Source: an uncultured Bacilli bacterium
GTDB taxonomy: Bacteria > Bacillota_I > Bacilli_A > RF39 > UBA660
Assembly (NCBI GenBank): GCA_947588975.1
Contig: CANQAF010000003.1
Coordinates: 1 to 41,020 of the forward strand
Length of the DNA stretch: 41,020 bases
Direction of reading: 5' to 3'
Shown: positions 1-8,755 of the stretch, in pieces
Layout of the letters: the number at the start of each line of letters is the position of its first letter
Numbering within the stretch: the stretch's first letter is position 1
Made by a program: the position numbers and the translations under genes
The notes under the pieces: generated by a model
Seen by the model: only the letters and a program-made list of their open reading frames with translations
What the model was told of the DNA's origin: nothing
The model's database searches: none

Positions 1-122
1 CTAATATTATCCTTTTGTGACTGAAGTTGATTTAAAATGGATGGTAAAATAATAATTGTTAATAATGCAATAATCAGCACTACCGCAATCATTTCTGTTA
101 ATGTAAAACCTTTCTGTTTCAA
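1..122 (-). CDS. Type IV prepilin / competence pseudopilin-like protein (truncated by window edge)
   Basis: Not in ORF track. Minus-strand reading from TTG at 122 gives (M)KQKGFTLTEMIAVVLIIALLTIIILPSILNQLQSQKDN..., with the KGFTLxE class of prepilin cleavage/methylation motif plus hydrophobic helix; AAGGAAG RBS upstream. Confidence 0.85.
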   Translation of the reverse strand, partial: MKQKGFTLTEMIAVVLIIALLTIIILPSILNQLQSQKDNI

Positions 123-194
123 GTGGATCACTTCCTTATGATCAGTATAGCATATTTTTCTATTTTTTGAAATTCTATTTTATGAATTGATAAT

Positions 195-228
195 AAAAAA
201 GAAGTAACTATTCAGTTACTTCTTTTTT
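195..228 (-). terminator. Intrinsic terminator of rpmF unit
   Basis: AAAAAAGAAGTAACT-ATTC-AGTTACTTCTTTTTT, 15-bp inverted repeat ending in T-run, overlapping the rpmF 3' end. Confidence 0.85.
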
Positions 229-417
229 TGCGATAACTTCTTTTCCTTTATAAGTACCACATTTAGCGCATACTCTATGTCCTCTTACAGCTTCACCACA
301 TTTTGGACATGTTACAGTTGCATTTTCACTTATTTTATAATGTGTACGACGTTTTCTACCTCTTGTTTTACTTACTTTACGGAAAGGTACTGCAAATAAT
401 TGTAATTCTAATTTCAT
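208..417 (-). CDS. rpmF: 50S ribosomal protein L32 with N-terminal LQLFA extension
   Basis: [20 protein letters not shown]... plus CPKCG/CAKCG zinc ribbon; RBS GAGGTG 7 nt upstream of ATG at 417. Confidence 0.95.
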   Translation of the reverse strand: MKLELQLFAVPFRKVSKTRGRKRRTHYKISENATVTCPKCGEAVRGHRVCAKCGTYKGKEVIAKKEVTE

Positions 418-435
418 TCTGTCACACCTCGCTTT

Positions 436-921
436 TCATTTTAACAAATCTCTCAATTTTTGAAGTTCTGGATTGATTTCTTCATTTTGTTCCTCTGTGC
501 ATAAACGCCATCCATTCCCTTCTAAAGAAATGGAATCTGCATCTTCGCTTACTACACGAGAAGGAATTTCCACTAATATATTTTCCCATACAATTGGAAA
601 AATATCAATAGTATTTTCCATTTTTTTGTCAATTTCACCGATTTCTTCAAGTAAATTTTCAATATTTCCCTGTACAGAAGTGGTAAATGGATAAGAAACC
701 GGCTTTAAGGTAATTGCACATGGTAGTATCATTGTTCCTTCAATTATAATATCAAGTACTAAACTATCAATACTATCCTTTGTAATTGTACCTCTAACAG
801 TCGTATCTTTTAATTCTAACAGACCTGTATTCTTCATAGTTTCTGGATTCCATTCAACGATACGATCAATTTCAATATATGAGTCAATTCCGTTTTTTAG
901 TCTTGTAATATCAATAAACAT
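436..921 (-). CDS. YceD/DUF177 family protein
   Basis: Adjacent upstream of rpmF as in Bacillota; ends with acidic region and LxxLRDLLK tail typical of YceD. Start refined to ATG 921 (MFIDITRL) with RBS AAAGGAA. Confidence 0.8.
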   Translation of the reverse strand: MFIDITRLKNGIDSYIEIDRIVEWNPETMKNTGLLELKDTTVRGTITKDSIDSLVLDIIIEGTMILPCAITLKPVSYPFTTSVQGNIENLLEEIGEIDKKMENTIDIFPIVWENILVEIPSRVVSEDADSISLEGNGWRLCTEEQNEEINPELQKLRDLLK

Positions 922-937
922 AATAATCGTTCCTTTC

Positions 938-1690
938 TTAATCAAAGTAATATTGTTCTAAAAATTTATAAATGCCATCCTCATCATTGGATGTAGTAAT
1001 CTCATTTGCGACATTTTTCACTTCTTGCAAAGCATTTCCCATTGCGACGCCTATATTTGCGCATTTTAACATTTCAACATCATTCAATCCATCTCCAAAG
1101 CAAATGATATCTTCTCCTCTATATGAAAGATACTCTTTTAGTTTGATAATATTAGAACCTTTGTCGTTTTCTTTTGAATAGACTTTCACCCACTGTTCTT
1201 CACTGAATGAATCTTGCATCAATTCTATATATAAATTAGGGTATTCTTTCATCAATTGTGTTGCAACACTAGCGCATTGATATCCAGGAAGGCAATGAAT
1301 ACTTAGACAAACAATATTTTGATTTTGAGAAATGATATCCAATGCATCTTCTACATTCATGACATAATATTCTTCTACAAAATCCATTACATATATACTT
1401 AAAAAACAATCTTTATAATTTTTTAATATATCCATACAATCTTTTGTGTTTAAAAGACTTTTCTTTACAATTTTTTGTTCTCTTAAGGAATACCATATTG
1501 CTCCGTTATTAGCAAGTAAATAGTCTACAAATTCATCAGACAAATACTTCATAGCGCTATTGACACTTCTCCCAGTTGCAATCACAATTATTTTTCCCAT
1601 TTCTTTTAATTTCTTTAATATTTCTTTTGATTTAAAAGAAATTGTATGGTTGCTACAGAGTAATGTCCCATCCATGTCGCAGATAATCAT
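938..1690 (-). CDS. Cof-type HAD-superfamily phosphatase
   Basis: DMDGTLL motif I, FGDGLNDVEML motif IV, GVAMGNA. Confidence 0.93.
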   Translation of the reverse strand: MIICDMDGTLLCSNHTISFKSKEILKKLKEMGKIIVIATGRSVNSAMKYLSDEFVDYLLANNGAIWYSLREQKIVKKSLLNTKDCMDILKNYKDCFLSIYVMDFVEEYYVMNVEDALDIISQNQNIVCLSIHCLPGYQCASVATQLMKEYPNLYIELMQDSFSEEQWVKVYSKENDKGSNIIKLKEYLSYRGEDIICFGDGLNDVEMLKCANIGVAMGNALQEVKNVANEITTSNDEDGIYKFLEQYYFD

Positions 1691-1776
1691 GAAATCCCCT
1701 CCAGATGTACCAATATCTTATCATATTCAACTATATTTTTCAATGAATTTATGATATGATAATTATGGTGAAGTAT

Positions 1777-2928
1777 ATGCATAGTGTAGGTATTATTTGT
1801 GAATATAATCCATTCCATAATGGACATATTTTTCACTTGAATGAAATCAAAAAAAGATTCCCCAATCACTCTATTGTTCTAGTAATGAGTGGCAATTTTA
1901 CGGAACGTGGCGATGTCAGTGTTATGAATAAATGGGATAAGACGGAACTCGCACTTTCTTATGGCGTGGATTTAGTTGTAGAGCTTCCATTTGTATTTGC
2001 TACACAGAGTGCTGATATTTTTGCGAAAGCCAGTATTGAAATTTTAAATATGTTGAAAGTGGATTATCTTGTTTTTGGTAGTGAATGTAATCAAATTAGT
2101 CGTTTAATTGAGCTTGCCAAAATACAATTAGATCATCCAAAATATCATAAACTTGTAAAACAATATTTAGAAGAAGGTACGAATTACCCAACTGCATTAT
2201 CAAAAGCTTTATATGAAATATCTGGAAAAAGAATTAAGGAGCCAAATGATATTTTAGGACTTACCTATATTCGAGAAATTTTTAAAACCAATAGTACAAT
2301 TCAACCTGTATGTATTCCAAGAAACAATCACTATAATGGAACTGAATTAGAAGGTACTTTAAGTAGTGCAACCAGTATTCGTCATGCATTACAAAACCAT
2401 GAGGATATCTCCCCTTATGTACCAAATAAAACTTTAGATTATTTAAAACATCCACATTTTACAAGTGATTATTTTCCACTATTAAAATATAAAATATTAT
2501 CTGACATGAACCATTTAGATCAATATCAAACGGTGGATGAAGGAATTGAAAATAGGATTCGTAAATTTATTATTAGTTCTAAAAGTCTAGATGATTTAAT
2601 TTTAAAAATTAAAACAAAACGTTATACTTATCACAAATTAAACCGTATGTTTACTCATATTATTTGTAATGTGACCAAAGAAGAAATGAAACAATTTCAA
2701 AAAATTGAATATATTCGTATTTTAGGATTTAGTCGTAAGGGAAGAGATTTATTAAAACAACTAAAACCATCCATTCCTGTTCCAATTGTAACAAATTTTT
2801 CTTCTTATCATCACCCTATGTTAGATATGGAATTGCGAGCAACATCTATTTATGCAAGTATTTTAGAAGGAAAAGAACAAATTGATATGATTGAAAGTGA
2901 ATATAAAAATTCACCTATTATGAAATAA
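1777..2928 (+). CDS. tmcAL: tRNA(Met) cytidine acetate ligase TmcAL (YlbM family)
   Basis: GIICEYNPFHNGHIFHL, VMSGNFTERGD, LVVELPFVFATQSA. ORF track begins at 1756; ATG 1777 has GGTG upstream. Confidence 0.93.
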   Translation: MHSVGIICEYNPFHNGHIFHLNEIKKRFPNHSIVLVMSGNFTERGDVSVMNKWDKTELALSYGVDLVVELPFVFATQSADIFAKASIEILNMLKVDYLVFGSECNQISRLIELAKIQLDHPKYHKLVKQYLEEGTNYPTALSKALYEISGKRIKEPNDILGLTYIREIFKTNSTIQPVCIPRNNHYNGTELEGTLSSATSIRHALQNHEDISPYVPNKTLDYLKHPHFTSDYFPLLKYKILSDMNHLDQYQTVDEGIENRIRKFIISSKSLDDLILKIKTKRYTYHKLNRMFTHIICNVTKEEMKQFQKIEYIRILGFSRKGRDLLKQLKPSIPVPIVTNFSSYHHPMLDMELRATSIYASILEGKEQIDMIESEYKNSPIMK

Positions 2929-2956
2929 AAAACAATAAGAATCACTTATTGTTTTT
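2928..2956. terminator. Bidirectional intrinsic terminator between convergent tmcAL and FemAB-like gene
   Basis: AAAAACAATAAG-AATCA-CTTATTGTTTTT perfect 12-bp inverted repeat. Confidence 0.88.
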
Positions 2957-4247
2957 GATTGGTTAATTCATGTTGACTCACACGAAATTTCATACGGCGA
3001 TAGAATGGAACAAACTTTTGAAAGATCAAATACATCGCTTTATTTAAAGTAAGATCAAATTCACCAATAAATTCTACATAATCTCCGCCAAATTTTTTCT
3101 TAAATTCATGTAAACCATATAATGGATTTTCTTTTCTTAAATCTCCAATGGTTCCAAATTGATCATATATTTCAATTCCTTTTTGATAATAATATTCAAT
3201 ATGTGTTTCATAGGTTTTATAGTTTGTATAAGTTTCTGATAAAATATTATGATTTCCCGCATATAATACCCATGCTTTGTTCCCATATGCAATAATAAAG
3301 TGGGCACTTAATGTAATTTCATTTCCATACTCTTGTTGGTATTTTCTATATTTTTGAATATCTTCTTGTAATTTTTCTAATTGACGATTTAATTCTTTCT
3401 TTTTAGAATTTTGGCTTTTACTCAAATTTTGTATATTTTCAAATGTTTTTAATTCAAAGGTGAGTTCTTGTTCTTTCTTACTTAATATATCTAAAATTTT
3501 AGGAATATTGGCAATTCCTAAGAACAAATCACAATCATTATGTTGTTTCCAAATATGGTATAAATCTTGATAATACTGAAGTCCATGTGTAATAAAATCT
3601 TTTCGATCTTCCGTAATACGCATAAGTTCAAAGAAAGTAGGAATATCTTCTTCTGTACCAATTTTTACTTCAATTCCAAGTTCTTCTGCTTTTTTAATAC
3701 GTTGTTTGGTCGTTTTAGAAAAATTGTTTTTAATTTCTTCTAATGGTTTTTTAAAATCTATACGAAAAGTATAACGAGGTTGGCTTAAATCAAAATTTTT
3801 GGTGAACCCTAAATGGTGAAAACCAAGACGTACTAAATCTTTTAAAATTTTTTCACCAGAATATGGTAATTCTACTGTATTTCCAAAACAATCTTCTTGA
3901 TGATATACAATATCTGAATCTAATTTGATGAAAATTGCTCTTTTCGACTTTGCATACTTCTTTAATTCAGTTATAAATATTTTTAATAAATTGGAATCAT
4001 TCATATTCATGACAAATCCTCTTGGAATATAAAAGTAGCAATAATGCATTGGTAATTTTTTTTCAAGCAACAAAGTAGCTGCTACTAAAGAATTATTGTC
4101 CATTAATCCAATATAATGAGGAATAAAATTTTTATCTTTTTGGCAAAATTCTCCCCATGCATAACTTTGTAAATAGTGTGATTTATAAGGATTATTTTCA
4201 ACAAATGCTTCATAAGTGTCACGATCAATATTACAAATTAATTCCAT
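2946..4247 (-). CDS. FemAB/FemX/MurM-type peptidoglycan aminoacyltransferase
   Basis: LQSYAWGEFCQ, YIPRGFVMN, RIKKAEELGIEV, coiled-coil insert, DQFGTIGD ... GLHEFKKKFGGDYVEFIGEFDL. Confidence 0.88.
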   Translation of the reverse strand: MELICNIDRDTYEAFVENNPYKSHYLQSYAWGEFCQKDKNFIPHYIGLMDNNSLVAATLLLEKKLPMHYCYFYIPRGFVMNMNDSNLLKIFITELKKYAKSKRAIFIKLDSDIVYHQEDCFGNTVELPYSGEKILKDLVRLGFHHLGFTKNFDLSQPRYTFRIDFKKPLEEIKNNFSKTTKQRIKKAEELGIEVKIGTEEDIPTFFELMRITEDRKDFITHGLQYYQDLYHIWKQHNDCDLFLGIANIPKILDILSKKEQELTFELKTFENIQNLSKSQNSKKKELNRQLEKLQEDIQKYRKYQQEYGNEITLSAHFIIAYGNKAWVLYAGNHNILSETYTNYKTYETHIEYYYQKGIEIYDQFGTIGDLRKENPLYGLHEFKKKFGGDYVEFIGEFDLTLNKAMYLIFQKFVPFYRRMKFRVSQHELTNQKQ

Positions 4248-4293
4248 ATGCTAGCCTCCTATTTCTATTATTATATCACAACCATAATCTATC

Positions 4294-7200
4294 TTATTCA
4301 CTTTTTAAAATTTCCATCAATTCTTCTTCGGTTAATTTAGATAAAATCATTTGATCACGCATATCGCCTTCAATCACTTGTTCACTTAACTGTTTCTTCT
4401 TTTGTTGTAACTCTAATATTTTTTCTTCAATGGTACCTTTGGCAATCAAACGAATCACTTCTACTACATGTTTTTGACCAATGCGATGAGAACGATCCGT
4501 TGCCTGATTTTCGATCTGAGGGTTCCACCATAAATCTAAATGTATTACAATGTCTGCACTCGTTAAATTTAAGCCGGTTCCACCTGCTTTTAAAGAAATC
4601 AAAAATACATTGGTTGAATCTTGGTTAAAAGCATCCACCAATTCAATTCTTGTCTTACTAGGTGTACTTCCATCTAGATAATAGGAAGTAATCGCATTTC
4701 TCTTTAATTCTTCTTGTACTAATTTTAAAGCCGATGGAAATTGAGAAAATAATAATATTTTGTGCCCATTTTGGGTTGATTCTTTTAATATTTCAATAAG
4801 TGCATCTAACTTACCACTACGAATATTGGTATCTAAATATAATCTAGGATCAATACATATTTGACGTAATCTTGTTAATAGTGATAAAATCAAAATCTGA
4901 CTTTTCATGAAACCACTTTCGGCAATAGTCATTTCAATTTTAGTTTTTGCCTGTTCTAATTCTGCCAAATATAATTTTTTCTGTTCTTCTGTCATATCGA
5001 CATAAATATTGGATTCTATTTTATCTGGTAATTCTTTTAATACATCTTTTTTTCTTCGTCTTAAAATAAAAGGAGAAATTTGAATATTTAAATTTTTTAA
5101 TAAGGATTCATCTTCTTCAATTGCTTTCAAATTATATTTTTCTTTAAATTGATGGTAAGATGATAAGAAACCGGGCATTAAAAAGTCAAAGATACTCCAT
5201 AGTTCTAAAATAGAATTTTCAATTGGAGTTCCAGTTAAAGCAAAACGGGTTTTGGCTTTGATTTGTTTTACTACTTTTGTCGTTTCTGTATTTACATTTT
5301 TAATATTTTGAGCTTCATCTAAAATACAAGTATCAAATATATAATTTGTATAAGCGTCAATATCCTGTCGTAATAATCCATACGTAGTTAACACAACATC
5401 ATAATCTTCTAAATGGGAAAATAGATGATTTCTCTTACTTTTGGTATCACTAACAATTAAATATTTCAACTCTTTACCAAATAATTGTAATTCATGTTCC
5501 CAATTATACAATAAAGATGTTGGTACAATCAAAAGCATCGTGCCTTTTTCTTCTTTTAACTTTTCTTTCATATAATAAATTGTTTGCAGAGTTTTCCCCA
5601 ATCCCATTTCATCTGCCAGAATACCTCCAAATCCACATTTGGAAATAGTTAACATCCATTGAATACCTAATTTCTGATAATCTCTGATTATTTTTTGATC
5701 AGATGCATTCCAATGAATTTGTAGATCTTTATATTTTGCAAATCGATTGAGAAAAGTATCTAAAGCTTCATCCATTTGAATGATATCGGGAAATGAATGC
5801 AGTGCTAAACTCTTATATAATGGAAGTGTACCCGTCATCAAATCCATGCCCATTACATCTAACATATGGGTAAATTCAGTTAATTCTGGTTGCTTTAAAT
5901 CTACATAATTTCCATTTTTTAAACGATAGTATTTCTTTTTGGTACGAATAGAGTTTAAAAAATCTTGCAATTCAGATTCATCTATATCAGCTATTTGAAA
6001 TTGATAAGATAATATACGATCTTTTCCTAATGAAAAATGACTTTCCAACTGTGTATGATGTACAATTTTCATATCTTTTAAATCTTTGGAAACATAGACA
6101 TCATATTTTTGTAATAATTGATATAATCCTTCTTCTAAAAAGGCAAGAATATCATCATTATTTTTTAAATAAAATTCTGTTCCTTTTAAAATAAAGCCAT
6201 ATTGGAATAGGTCTTGTTGGTATTGTTTTTCTGATGTTTCATCACGCGCTAAAAAAACATCTCCCCATTGATTATTGGAATCTAATAAATTTTTTTCTTC
6301 TCCTTGATAACATAGCATAATTTTAGCAATGACATCACGATGATCTTTTTCAAAATAATATTTTACAGTAGGTGATTCTTTTAAGAACCGACTTTGTAAT
6401 GCTTCATCCATCACAGTTTGTTTTTCAATTTTTGGTAAAATAGTTTGACTAAATAATGACATTTCTTCTTCTTGAATGTAAATATTTTGTTTTTGATGTT
6501 CTACGATTAACTTTAATAAGTCATGATCTTTTACCTCATACATTTTATCTTTAGACATGGTATATGCATAGTTAATGGTAAGAGGTTTTAGTTCTTTTAA
6601 ATCTATTTTCCATTCGACATGATTTCCTAACATATGAAGTTGCATTTGTAAAGGAAAAGCATCTTCTATTCCTTCAAAATGATATACATAGTATCCAATT
6701 TCTACTGTGAATGGTTTTGCTTTTAATAAAGGCATAAACTGTAGTAAACTTTGGTTTTTAAGTTTTATAAAAGAGATTGCTTCACTCGTTGTATGATACC
6801 CATAAAAAGAAAAATCAGGATGATTTTGACTATCCACGTAAAAAGCAATAAATTCAATAATTTTAGTATCTTCTACATTAAAGCAGTGAATTTCTGGATT
6901 ATAAGTAAAGCCCTGTCCAAACTCTACTTCCCCTGCATTAGCGCGATATACATCAATAAATTCTTCTAAATGCTTTTTTAATACATATTTTTTATTATCT
7001 CCTATTTTTACCTGTAATTCGTATTCACCTGGATGACGAGGATCTATTTGTTTTAAGTTAATATCTAGTATAATTTGTTGTTTCAATGATTGATTGACAT
7101 TGGGACGCAATAACATTTGATTAAATTCAGCATCATATTCATAACTAATTTCGCCTACCATTTGATTTAATAATTCTTCATGTTGAATCAAATACATCAC

Positions 7201-7452
7201 CGCTAAAGCAATGTGTGGACAATAATCAAGCCCCGGCTTACATCCACAATTCATATCCAACATACGATATTCTTTATTTAAAATAATCGTAATTGGCAAT
7301 TCTTCATAGTGAAAGTGGACTTTAATACGATTCCCTATTCGTTCATATCTATCATAAATTAATTTCTTTTTATCTAATTTTAACGCTGCAATATAGTTAT
7401 TGATTCCCACTATTTTGGTTACATCTTCTACTGTCACGATTTTAGAATGCAT
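4294..7452 (-). CDS. SNF2-family DEAD/DEAH helicase with N-terminal SWIM zinc finger
   Basis: CGCKPGLDYCPH SWIM; GGILADEMGLGKTLQ; DEAQNIKN; ALTGTPIEN; SLKAGGTGLNL; DRSHRIGQ. Confidence 0.95.
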   Translation of the reverse strand: MHSKIVTVEDVTKIVGINNYIAALKLDKKKLIYDRYERIGNRIKVHFHYEELPITIILNKEYRMLDMNCGCKPGLDYCPHIALAVMYLIQHEELLNQMVGEISYEYDAEFNQMLLRPNVNQSLKQQIILDINLKQIDPRHPGEYELQVKIGDNKKYVLKKHLEEFIDVYRANAGEVEFGQGFTYNPEIHCFNVEDTKIIEFIAFYVDSQNHPDFSFYGYHTTSEAISFIKLKNQSLLQFMPLLKAKPFTVEIGYYVYHFEGIEDAFPLQMQLHMLGNHVEWKIDLKELKPLTINYAYTMSKDKMYEVKDHDLLKLIVEHQKQNIYIQEEEMSLFSQTILPKIEKQTVMDEALQSRFLKESPTVKYYFEKDHRDVIAKIMLCYQGEEKNLLDSNNQWGDVFLARDETSEKQYQQDLFQYGFILKGTEFYLKNNDDILAFLEEGLYQLLQKYDVYVSKDLKDMKIVHHTQLESHFSLGKDRILSYQFQIADIDESELQDFLNSIRTKKKYYRLKNGNYVDLKQPELTEFTHMLDVMGMDLMTGTLPLYKSLALHSFPDIIQMDEALDTFLNRFAKYKDLQIHWNASDQKIIRDYQKLGIQWMLTISKCGFGGILADEMGLGKTLQTIYYMKEKLKEEKGTMLLIVPTSLLYNWEHELQLFGKELKYLIVSDTKSKRNHLFSHLEDYDVVLTTYGLLRQDIDAYTNYIFDTCILDEAQNIKNVNTETTKVVKQIKAKTRFALTGTPIENSILELWSIFDFLMPGFLSSYHQFKEKYNLKAIEEDESLLKNLNIQISPFILRRRKKDVLKELPDKIESNIYVDMTEEQKKLYLAELEQAKTKIEMTIAESGFMKSQILILSLLTRLRQICIDPRLYLDTNIRSGKLDALIEILKESTQNGHKILLFSQFPSALKLVQEELKRNAITSYYLDGSTPSKTRIELVDAFNQDSTNVFLISLKAGGTGLNLTSADIVIHLDLWWNPQIENQATDRSHRIGQKHVVEVIRLIAKGTIEEKILELQQKKKQLSEQVIEGDMRDQMILSKLTEEELMEILKSE

Positions 7453-7532
7453 GTTATCACCTCAAGTATATATAGTATATCATACCTTTCGCTCCATTTT
7501 CTATAGGATTGATTCATTTTTGAATATGAATA

Positions 7533-7553
7533 AAAACAACTATTCGTTGTTTT
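7533..7553 (-). terminator. Intrinsic terminator of metallopeptidase gene
   Basis: AAAACAAC-TATTC-GTTGTTTT inverted repeat at CDS 3' end. Confidence 0.75.
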
Positions 7554-8676
7554 CATTTAGCCATTCAATTTTTTTCTGAAGCGATAATTGTGATGTTTGT
7601 TCAAGATTGGTAATTCCATTCGCTTTTAATATTTCATCAATAGAATTTAACTTACTTTTACGAATATTTTCAAATTGCCAAAATGATTTTTCAGGATCTT
7701 CCTTATAGATATTTTCTAATTCTAAATTCACAAAATAAGATACAATATATCTTACATCTTCATTTGGATTTTTCAGCAATGCATTATATAATTCTGTTTC
7801 ATTTATCTCGAATGGTAATCCCTTCATCATTATAAACTTTTGAATTGAAAAGGAAGATACCGCTCTTTTCTTTTGATACATATAAAGAGCCAATTGGGTA
7901 ATATAAAATCTGTTAAAATTCAAATAAAAATTGAAAAAATTTTGAGTTTCTAATTGTATGACTGTTTTTTTATCTAATTTTTCTTTTAAATATTGTGATG
8001 TTAAAAATTCAAAATAATAGCCTTCTAATTCTTTCAGAAAAAAATGTTCTGTTTGATCGTATCCTGCAGTTTCTTCACTAGACATAATTGCGTGGGCACA
8101 TTCATGATTTAAAGTGAAAAAGTCTAATAACGTATTTTCTCTATTGATTAAAATCCACAGCCCCGGATTTGGATAAAATAGTGGCATTGTAATACCAGAA
8201 TAGTATAAATCATCTTTCTTAACAAATTGTAATAAATGATTTTTGGGATCTGTATACTTTGAAAACTTTTCTAAATAACTAGGATGCCCTATCCAACGAA
8301 AAAAATCTTCACTCATATCTACCAATTCTTGATTGGAAAAATTACATCTAGGTAATGATTGGTTAAAATCACATGCATCGTATTCCATAAAACTACTAGC
8401 AGATTTCATTGCCATATCAATCAGATCAGTTGGAATCTTTTCATTATTTTGAAAAGCCACTTTTACCAATTTTTGAATAGAATTCATTTTCCACTGTTTA
8501 AAAATACTCATTGTATTGGGTGAATTATAAAATAACGATTTCATATAACGTATATTTTGTAATGACATTTGTAACTCTATTTTAATTTCTTTTTTTAAAT
8601 GTTTATTGCTAGCCATAAATCTTTTAATTTGTGTTTCATATTTACATAGTCGATCCATATCCCAAGTGTATTCCAT
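7540..8676 (-). CDS. M3-like zinc metallopeptidase
   Basis: HECAH (HExxH) with downstream ELEGYYFEFL; start refined to ATG 8676 with RBS AAGGTG. Confidence 0.7.
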   Translation of the reverse strand: MEYTWDMDRLCKYETQIKRFMASNKHLKKEIKIELQMSLQNIRYMKSLFYNSPNTMSIFKQWKMNSIQKLVKVAFQNNEKIPTDLIDMAMKSASSFMEYDACDFNQSLPRCNFSNQELVDMSEDFFRWIGHPSYLEKFSKYTDPKNHLLQFVKKDDLYYSGITMPLFYPNPGLWILINRENTLLDFFTLNHECAHAIMSSEETAGYDQTEHFFLKELEGYYFEFLTSQYLKEKLDKKTVIQLETQNFFNFYLNFNRFYITQLALYMYQKKRAVSSFSIQKFIMMKGLPFEINETELYNALLKNPNEDVRYIVSYFVNLELENIYKEDPEKSFWQFENIRKSKLNSIDEILKANGITNLEQTSQLSLQKKIEWLNENNE

Positions 8677-8736
8677 TGATAACACCTTCTTTTTTAGTCC
8701 TTATCTTAGCATAAACCAAAAATAAAGTAAAGAAAA

Positions 8737-8755
8737 AACATTGTAAAACAATGTT
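8737..8755 (-). terminator. Intrinsic terminator of HerA-like gene
   Basis: AACATTGT-AAA-ACAATGTT followed on the minus strand by a T-run. Confidence 0.8.

Noticed and set aside
1687-1869. 60-aa minus-strand ORF overlapping tmcAL start
   Set aside because: Overlaps the strongly supported tmcAL N-terminus and intergenic region; no motif.
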